NCBI RefSeq assembly: GCF_013283745.1
Contig: NZ_JABSTZ010000001.1
Span: 514,406 to 578,405, forward strand
DNA: 64,000 nucleotides
Source of the DNA: Aeromicrobium stalagmiti
GTDB lineage: Bacteria > Actinomycetota > Actinomycetes > Propionibacteriales > Nocardioidaceae
Direction: 5' to 3'
This document shows positions 58,920 to 64,000 of the stretch, piece by piece; the first letter of the stretch is position 1, and the number at the start of each line of letters is the position of its first letter. Below the pieces are notes generated by a model. The model made no database searches. It was given only the letters and a program-made list of their open reading frames with translations, and was not told where the DNA came from. A program made the position numbers and the translations under genes.

Positions 58920-59495
58920 CTATTCGTCGTCGCTGGTGACGGTCGACTCGTCCGGGATCTCGTCCGGTGCGACCGCCGCGGCCGGGTCGACCACGCCGAC
59001 CGTCGCCGGCCGGAGCACCCGGTCGCCGTGACGGTAGCCCGTCCGCATGACCGTGTCGACCGCCGTGACCTCGACCTCGGCCGACTCGCCGGCGTGGAAC
59101 ACCGCCTCGTGCACCGCCGGGTCGAACGGCTCGCCCTTGGCGCCGAACGACTCGAGCCTGTGCTTCGCGACCGCCTGGTGCAGCGCGTCCGCGACGGCCT
59201 TGAAGCCGCCCTCGAGCTCGCCGTGCTCGGCGGCCCGCGCGATGTCGTCGAGCACCGTCAGGAGCGACTGCAGGACAGCGGCCTCTCCCTGGGCGCGGAC
59301 GAGCTCACGGTCACGATCGACCCGGCGCTTGTAGTTGACGTACTCCGCCTGCAGACGCTGCAGGTCGAGCGTGCGCTCGGCGAGCTGCTGCTCGACGGTC
59401 AGCTCGGCCGGGGCCGCGGCCGGCTCGGCCGGCGTCTCGCCGGTCGAGCCTTCCGCGGACTCCTGCTCCGGGACCGAGCCGTCAGGCTCGGTCAC
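58920..59495 (-). CDS. grpE: Nucleotide exchange factor GrpE
   Basis: 191 residues. An acidic, disordered N-terminus is followed by the long GrpE helix (about 45-85: [20 protein letters not shown]), a helical region, and the beta domain with [16 protein letters not shown] and [16 protein letters not shown], the family's conserved end. It releases ADP from DnaK. The GTG overlaps the dnaK stop (GTGA). Confidence 0.95.
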   Translation of the reverse strand: MTEPDGSVPEQESAEGSTGETPAEPAAAPAELTVEQQLAERTLDLQRLQAEYVNYKRRVDRDRELVRAQGEAAVLQSLLTVLDDIARAAEHGELEGGFKAVADALHQAVAKHRLESFGAKGEPFDPAVHEAVFHAGESAEVEVTAVDTVMRTGYRHGDRVLRPATVGVVDPAAAVAPDEIPDESTVTSDDE

Positions 59496-61342
59496 TTCTT
59501 GTCCTCGTCCTCGTCGTCGACAATCTCGGCGTCGACGACATCGTCGTCGTCATCGGCCGCGTCGGCGGTCGGAGCGTCGGTGCCGGCGGCCTGCGCCTCG
59601 GCTGCTGCCGCGGCATACATCGCCTCGCCCATCTTGGAGCTGGACTCGCCGAGCTTGGTCACGGCAGCCTGGATGGCGTCCGCGTCCTCGCCCTTGAGCG
59701 ACTCGTTGAGCGCATCGAGGTCGGTCTGCACCTCGGCCTTGACCTCGTCGCCGACCTTGTCGCCGTTCTCGGCGAGGAACTTCTCGGTCGTGTGCGCGAG
59801 GGACTCGGCCTGGTTGCGGGTCTCGACCTGCTCGCGGCGCTTCTTGTCATCCTCCGCGTACTGCTCCGCGTCCTTGACCATCTTGTCGATGTCGTCCTTG
59901 GACAGCGCCGAGCCGCCGGTGATCGTCATCGACTGCTCCTTGCCGGTGCCACGGTCCTTCGCCGACACGTTGACGATGCCGTTGGCATCGATGTCGAAGG
60001 TGACCTCGATCTGCGGCACGCCGCGCGGGGCCGGCGGGAGGCCGGTCAGCTCGAACGTGGCCAGCAGCTGGTTGCCGGACGCCATCTCGCGCTCGCCCTG
60101 GTAGACCTGGATCGCGACGGACGGCTGGTTGTCGTCAGCCGTCGTGAAGACCTCGGACCGCTTGGTCGGGATCGTCGTGTTGCGCTCAATGAGCTTGGTC
60201 ATGACGCCGCCCTTGGTCTCGATGCCGAGGCTCAGGGGGGTGACGTCGAGGAGCAGGACGTCCTTGACCTCGCCCTTGAGGACGCCGGCCTGCAGGCTGG
60301 CGCCGAGCGCGACGACCTCGTCGGGGTTGACGCCCTTGTTGGGCTCCTTGCCGCCGGTGAGGGTCTTGACGACCTCGGTGACGGCCGGCATGCGGGTCGA
60401 GCCACCGACGAGGACCACGTGGTCGATGTCGGCGAGCTTGATGCCCGCGTCCTTGATGACGTTGTTGAACGGCGCCTTGGTGCGCTCGAGCAGCGGCGAC
60501 GTGATCTTCTCGAACTCGGCGCGGGTCAGCGTCTCGTCGAGGAAGACGGGGTTGCCGTCCTGGACCGTGATGTAGGGCAGGTTGATCGCGGTGCTCGACG
60601 AGCTCGAGAGCTCGATCTTGGCGCGCTCGGCGGCCTCGCGGATGCGGGGCATGGCCATCTTGTCCTTGGTCAGGTCGACACCCGTGCTGCTCTTGAAGCG
60701 GTTGACGAGCCACTCGACGATCGCCTGGTCCCAGTCGTCTCCACCGAGGTGGTTGTCGCCGCTGGTGGCCTTGACCTCGATGACGCCGTCACCGATCTCG
60801 AGCAGCGACACGTCGAACGTGCCTCCACCGAGGTCGAAGACGAGGATCGTCTGGTCGTCGGCCTTGTCGAGGCCGTAGGCCAGCGCGGCCGCGGTGGGCT
60901 CGTTGATGATGCGGCTGACGTTGAGGCCTGCGATCTCGCCGGCCTCCTTGGTCGCCTGGCGCTGGTGGTCGTTGAAGTAGGCCGGCACGGTGATGACCGC
61001 GTCGGTGACAGCCTCGCCCAGGTATGCCTCGGCGTCGCGCTTGAGCTTGGCCAGGATGAAGGCCGAGATCTGCTGCGGATTGAACGTCTTGCCGTCGATG
61101 TCGTCGGTCTTCCAGTCCGTGCCGACGTGGCGCTTGACCGAACGGATCGTGCGATCGACGTTGGTCACGCCCTGGCGCTTGGCGACCTCGCCGGCGAGGA
61201 CCTCGCCGTCCTTGGCGAACGCGACGACGGACGGGGTCGTGCGGGCGCCCTCGGCGTTGGCGATGACGGTGGGCTCGCCACCTTCCAGCACGGCGACGAC
61301 CGAGTTGGTCGTGCCCAGGTCAATTCCGACCGCTCTTGCCAT
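59492..61342 (-). CDS. dnaK: Chaperone DnaK (Hsp70)
   Basis: 616 residues, complete Hsp70. The ATPase domain starts [18 protein letters not shown], with [13 protein letters not shown] and [12 protein letters not shown] as adenosine- and phosphate-contact blocks; the linker is [11 protein letters not shown] and the substrate-binding domain follows, then an acidic Asp/Glu tail. The ATG at 61342 has GGAGG upstream; an in-frame ATG at 61420 would lie over the HAIR-like site. First gene of the dnaK-grpE-dnaJ-hspR operon. Confidence 0.97.
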   Translation of the reverse strand: MARAVGIDLGTTNSVVAVLEGGEPTVIANAEGARTTPSVVAFAKDGEVLAGEVAKRQGVTNVDRTIRSVKRHVGTDWKTDDIDGKTFNPQQISAFILAKLKRDAEAYLGEAVTDAVITVPAYFNDHQRQATKEAGEIAGLNVSRIINEPTAAALAYGLDKADDQTILVFDLGGGTFDVSLLEIGDGVIEVKATSGDNHLGGDDWDQAIVEWLVNRFKSSTGVDLTKDKMAMPRIREAAERAKIELSSSSSTAINLPYITVQDGNPVFLDETLTRAEFEKITSPLLERTKAPFNNVIKDAGIKLADIDHVVLVGGSTRMPAVTEVVKTLTGGKEPNKGVNPDEVVALGASLQAGVLKGEVKDVLLLDVTPLSLGIETKGGVMTKLIERNTTIPTKRSEVFTTADDNQPSVAIQVYQGEREMASGNQLLATFELTGLPPAPRGVPQIEVTFDIDANGIVNVSAKDRGTGKEQSMTITGGSALSKDDIDKMVKDAEQYAEDDKKRREQVETRNQAESLAHTTEKFLAENGDKVGDEVKAEVQTDLDALNESLKGEDADAIQAAVTKLGESSSKMGEAMYAAAAAEAQAAGTDAPTADAADDDDDVVDAEIVDDEDEDKK

Positions 61343-61400
61343 GGTGTTTCCTCCTGCTTGGGGGTGATCTGTGGTGACGTCAAGAATGTGTGTCAAGTGA

Positions 61401-61421
61401 CTTGAGTCTGATGTTATCAAC
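61401..61421. promoter_or_regulatory. HAIR-like HspR operator upstream of dnaK
   Basis: CTTGAGT at 61401-61407 matches one half of the HAIR element (CTTGAGT-N7-ACTCAAG) exactly. The second half TATCAAC (61415-61421) at the correct 7-bp spacing matches at 4 of 7 positions. A second palindrome, TCAAGTGACTTGA (61393-61405), overlaps it. The hspR gene in the same operon makes autoregulation the expected role. Confidence 0.65.
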
Positions 61422-61478
61422 CTTGCAGGAAGCTCCCAAATTCCTCCCTCAGCAACTTTTCAGGATAGTTTCGACGTC

Positions 61479-62084
61479 ATGCGTACCCTTTCCCGCCGCG
61501 CGGCCGCCCTGACCATCCTCGTCACCCTGACCCTCAGCGGTTGCGGGGGCAGCGACAGCGGCGGGAGCTCGGACGGCGGCAGCGACGACGCCACCAGCTC
61601 GGCCCCGCAGAGCGACGTCGACCCGGCCACCGGCGACGAGATCAGCGGCGACGGCTACGCCTTCAACGCGCCCGACGGCTGGGAGAAGCCGTCCAAGACC
61701 ATCCCCGGCACCGAGCAGTCCGACGTCTTCGTCGCCAACCTGTCAGACTCCGACGGCTTCGCCGACAACGTCAACGTCGTGCGCCTCGACCCCGCCCCGC
61801 TCGAGGACCTCGACCCGCTCGAGACGGCGCTCGTCAAGGAGCTCGAGGGCGTCGGAGCCGAGGACGTCACGATCCGCGACCGCAGCGAGATCGACGGCGA
61901 CGAGGCCGTCCACATCGCGTCGTCGCTCACCCAGCAGGGCGCGAGCTACCTGACCGAGCAGTACAACGCGATCCACGACGGCGTCTCGTACGTCGTCACG
62001 TTCTCCTACAGCCCCGACGTCTCCGAGGCCGACCGCGACGAGACCGCCGCGTCGGTCCTGGCCACCTGGAAGTGGGCCTCCTGA
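61479..62084 (+). CDS. Secreted lipoprotein, unknown function
   Basis: 201 residues. Lipobox LSGC with Cys22, preceded by a basic n-region (MRTLSRR). A Gly/Ser/Asp-rich linker leads to a compact alpha/beta domain (about 55-200: YAFNAPDGWEKPSKTIPG, VNVVRLDPAPLEDL, YLTEQYNAIHDGVSYVVTFSY), which resembles the PsbP/LpqN-type lipoprotein domain in outline. Divergent from dnaK. Function unknown. Confidence 0.82.
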   Translation: MRTLSRRAAALTILVTLTLSGCGGSDSGGSSDGGSDDATSSAPQSDVDPATGDEISGDGYAFNAPDGWEKPSKTIPGTEQSDVFVANLSDSDGFADNVNVVRLDPAPLEDLDPLETALVKELEGVGAEDVTIRDRSEIDGDEAVHIASSLTQQGASYLTEQYNAIHDGVSYVVTFSYSPDVSEADRDETAASVLATWKWAS

Positions 62085-62096
62085 CCCGTGCCTGAC

Positions 62097-62132
62097 CCGG
62101 TCGCCTGAGTCGCGCGCGACTCAGGCGACCGG
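62097..62132. terminator. Perfect 36-bp palindrome between convergent genes
   Basis: CCGGTCGCCTGAGTCGCG (62097-62114) is followed directly by its exact reverse complement (62115-62132), with no loop bases beyond the turn. It is strong enough to be a bidirectional terminator. It contains the stop codon and last codons of the TetR gene, so the structure and the coding end are shared. Confidence 0.8.
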
Positions 62133-62762
62133 CGGTATGACCGCGTCGATGGCTCCGGTGAGCATCAGCACGAGCCCGTCGACCAGCTGCGCACGCGAGG
62201 TCGTGCCCGGCCGGACCAGCCAGCGCGAGACCGAGGCGTCGACCATGCCGATCAGCCCCACCGCGAACACGGTGTCGAGCGGCACCGGCGCCGTCAGGCC
62301 ACGCTGGTCGAGCAGCTCCTCGGCCATCGCGATCGCGACCTGGGCGAGGCGGTCCTTGACCTGGTCGACGGCCTGCGACTCCGCGCGCTCCGACTCGTGG
62401 GACCGGGTGAACCAGTAGAGCGAGCGGTGCTCGTCGATGAAGTCGAGGTAGCCGTCGAGCACCCGCCGCAGCACCGCGACGATGTCGTCGTCACCGTCGA
62501 GATCAGTCATGACCCGTTCGTAGACGAGCGTCGCGGCGTGCTCGACGACCGCCTCGTCGAGGTCTCCACGCCCGTCGAACTGGCGATAGAGCACCTGCCG
62601 CGTGACGCCGGCCGCGGCCGCGATCTGCTCGACCGACGCACCCGGACCCACCTCGTCGATGACGGCGACGGCCGCCTCGACGAACGCCGCTCGCCGACGA
62701 TCGCGATGCCCGGCCCAGCGTGCCGTGCGGCCGTCGGTCTCGGCGGAGGCGCGGGAGGTCAT
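62121..62762 (-). CDS. TetR-family transcriptional regulator
   Basis: 213 residues. The N-terminal HTH (about 22-70) contains FVEAAVAVIDEVGPGASVEQIAAAAGVTRQVLYRQFDGRGDL. The C-terminal ligand domain begins about residue 85, with YWFTRSHESERAE and a late helix SVSRWLVRPGTTSRAQ. It is divergent from a membrane/coiled-coil protein at 62846 and probably represses it through repeats in the 83-bp gap. Its last codons lie within the 36-bp palindrome. Confidence 0.9.
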   Translation of the reverse strand: MTSRASAETDGRTARWAGHRDRRRAAFVEAAVAVIDEVGPGASVEQIAAAAGVTRQVLYRQFDGRGDLDEAVVEHAATLVYERVMTDLDGDDDIVAVLRRVLDGYLDFIDEHRSLYWFTRSHESERAESQAVDQVKDRLAQVAIAMAEELLDQRGLTAPVPLDTVFAVGLIGMVDASVSRWLVRPGTTSRAQLVDGLVLMLTGAIDAVIPPVA

Positions 62763-62784
62763 CCCCGCACCCTAGTCGTCGATT

Positions 62785-62812
62785 AGATGTAACGCTACGT
62801 AACGTATACATT
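62785..62812. promoter_or_regulatory. Operator-like repeats in the TetR/membrane-protein gap
   Basis: GTAACG occurs twice in direct order (62790-62795 and 62799-62804), and the outer ATGTAACG and CGTATACAT are roughly inverted. The stretch lies 34 bp before the downstream ATG and 23 bp from the TetR start, where autoregulatory sites usually sit. The exact palindrome is not perfect. Confidence 0.45.
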
Positions 62813-62845
62813 GGGTCACACATACTTCGAGATCAGGAGACCCCG

Positions 62846-63475
62846 ATGACGACCTCCACCGCCCTGCCCGCGTGGGTCCCGCGGCTCATCGCCGTCCTGC
62901 TCGTCGCCGTCCTCGGCCTCATGCTGGTCGCCCTCGCGATCGTGATGCCCGCGCTGCCTCGTCTGGCCGACGCGAGCGACTCGATCCCCACCGCCACCTC
63001 GGTGGTCGACGGCGCCCCCGCCACCCTCGAGCAGGTCGAGCGGATCGACGCGAACGTCGCCGACGTCACGCCGCCGGCGCTCAAGGCCCTCAAGCAGATC
63101 CCCGAGCTGACGCCGCAGCTCGACAAGCTGCTCGCCCAGGCCGACCGCCTGCACACCGACGTCGAGGGTCTGCAGAAGAGCGTCGCGCCCCTCAACCGCA
63201 ATGCCGCTGAGCTCGCCGGCGTCGCCGCCCAGGTGGATGACCTGAGGTCGACCCTGCAGGGCCTGCAGGCGCTCGGCGACCCGCTGGAGCAGCTCGCGAC
63301 GTCCGCCGAGCCCCTCCCCGACGAGCTGCGCCGGCTCAACGAGTCGGCCGCGACCCTGGCGTCCCTGGTCGACCTCGTGCAGCCCCTGCTCGACAGCATC
63401 CAGCGCATGGAGAAGTCCGTCGCGAACCTCGACCAGAAGACCGGGCCGGTGCTGCTTCCCCCGTTCGGCCAGTAG
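62846..63475 (+). CDS. Membrane-anchored coiled-coil protein, unknown function
   Basis: 209 residues: one N-terminal membrane helix (about 13-38) and then a long helical, coiled-coil-like region (about 55-205; LEQVERIDANVADVT, LDKLLAQADRLHTDVEGLQ). The start at 62846 has CAGGAG upstream. The helical region is somewhat reminiscent of the helical part of Mce proteins but there is no Mce domain. Divergent from, and probably regulated by, the TetR gene. Confidence 0.75.
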   Translation: MTTSTALPAWVPRLIAVLLVAVLGLMLVALAIVMPALPRLADASDSIPTATSVVDGAPATLEQVERIDANVADVTPPALKALKQIPELTPQLDKLLAQADRLHTDVEGLQKSVAPLNRNAAELAGVAAQVDDLRSTLQGLQALGDPLEQLATSAEPLPDELRRLNESAATLASLVDLVQPLLDSIQRMEKSVANLDQKTGPVLLPPFGQ

Positions 63476-63505
63476 GCCCGCACCGACGGGGCCTAGTGTG
63501 GGGCC

Positions 63506-63988
63506 ATGAGCGACCCCACGACCGACGACCTCGCACGCTCGATCCTCGCCCTGCTCTGGGAGACGACCGACCACCAGATCAGCCGCGAGATCGCCCACCT
63601 GGCCGACATCGTCGCCGACACGGACGACGACGGGTCGCACGTCGCGCCCGAGGGGATGGTCATGCCCGCGTCGGGCTGCGTCACCGTCAGCGTCGTCGCC
63701 ACCGCGCGTGACCACCAGGGTGTCAGCGAGCAGATGCGGGTCGCGGTGTGGCCCGTCGCCGGCGGTGGGACGGACCCCGCGTTCGTCGTCACGCGCTCGG
63801 ACTCCGACCGCCAGCTGCCCGTCGCGCTGTCCGACGTGCAGCCGGAGGTGACGGCGCACCTGCGCGGTCAGGTCAACGACTTCATCGCAGCGATCATCGC
63901 GCACATGGTCGCCGAGCTGGACGTCAAGATGCAGCGCACCTACATCCGTGAGTCACAGGGCGATCTCGCCGAGTACACCGAGGACTGA
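63506..63988 (+). CDS. Conserved hypothetical protein
   Basis: 160 residues, soluble, acidic. The N-terminal helix (DLARSILALLWETTDHQI) precedes a beta-rich core (GCVTVSVVATARDHQG, MRVAVWPVAGGG) and a C-terminal helical part (VNDFIAAIIAHMVAELDVKMQRTYI). No membrane segment, signal or known motif was recognised. It lies 30 bp after the coiled-coil gene on the same strand and may share its transcript. Confidence 0.7.
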   Translation: MSDPTTDDLARSILALLWETTDHQISREIAHLADIVADTDDDGSHVAPEGMVMPASGCVTVSVVATARDHQGVSEQMRVAVWPVAGGGTDPAFVVTRSDSDRQLPVALSDVQPEVTAHLRGQVNDFIAAIIAHMVAELDVKMQRTYIRESQGDLAEYTED

Positions 63989-64000
63989 CCCGCCCGGGGC

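Noticed and set aside
59792..61405. 537-codon plus-strand ORF opposite dnaK
   Set aside because: Antisense to an unmistakable dnaK; composition (Asp/Leu/Gly/Arg repeats) is that of a shadow frame.

Overview
The window is high-GC DNA, densely packed with genes that often overlap by ATGA or GTGA. It carries a complete Mce/YrbE lipid-import operon, a dnaK-grpE-dnaJ-hspR operon with a HAIR-like site, mycofactocin-type short-chain dehydrogenases, a DUF222/HNH protein, a PGPGW membrane protein and PucR-type regulators. This combination points to an actinobacterium, most likely of the Nocardioidaceae type (Aeromicrobium or Nocardioides). The taxonomic placement is inference from gene content; no rRNA gene or tRNA was seen.

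Region 1 (1-16.6 kb) is mostly housekeeping and lipid metabolism. It has a TetR/MFS efflux pair, PAP2 and DedA membrane proteins, a SulP permease, a beta-oxidation pair (3-hydroxyacyl-CoA dehydrogenase plus acyl-CoA dehydrogenase) behind a perfect 16-bp palindrome, small enzymes, an acyl-CoA ligase, an HNH protein, a DUF2975/XRE pair, an Old Yellow Enzyme relative and a large membrane protein.

Region 2 (16.6-27.6 kb) is a self-contained catabolic locus arranged around one divergent promoter. Leftward run a fused E1 alpha-beta 2-oxoacid/acyloin dehydrogenase, an acyl-CoA ligase and an XRE-cupin regulator. Rightward run an alpha/beta hydrolase, a ribose-type ABC importer (binding protein, double ATPase, permease) and two mycofactocin-coupled dehydrogenases. 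The promoter holds three copies of a 19-bp imperfect palindrome plus a CRP-like site. The substrate is not known; the enzymes suggest an imported secondary alcohol, diol or ester that is oxidised, cleaved and activated to CoA thioesters.

Region 3 (27.7-35.7 kb) has a membrane fatty-acid desaturase, pyruvate carboxylase, a NAD-kinase-like protein coupled to an SPFH protein, a SnoaL-like protein, and a compact GIY-YIG nuclease gene bracketed by perfect 48-bp direct repeats and followed by an 81-bp tandem array. That last unit looks like a small selfish or mobile element.

Region 4 (35.7-53.4 kb) is the Mce system, read leftward as one coupled operon: a MceG ATPase fused in frame to a YrbE permease, a second YrbE, MceA-F and two Mce-associated proteins. 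To its right lie a divergent PucR-type regulator, three secreted proteins of unknown function, a second PucR-type regulator and a P-type-ATPase homologue that has lost its catalytic residues. The two divergent promoters in this region share the same pair of TTGTCA-N6-TGACAA operators at the same 48-bp spacing, which ties the secreted proteins to the Mce operon.

Region 5 (53.4-64 kb) has an RDD protein, an LPXTG surface protein flanked by two paralogous GNAT-like genes, the Hsp70 operon, a lipoprotein, a TetR regulator with a divergent membrane/coiled-coil protein, and a final conserved hypothetical gene.
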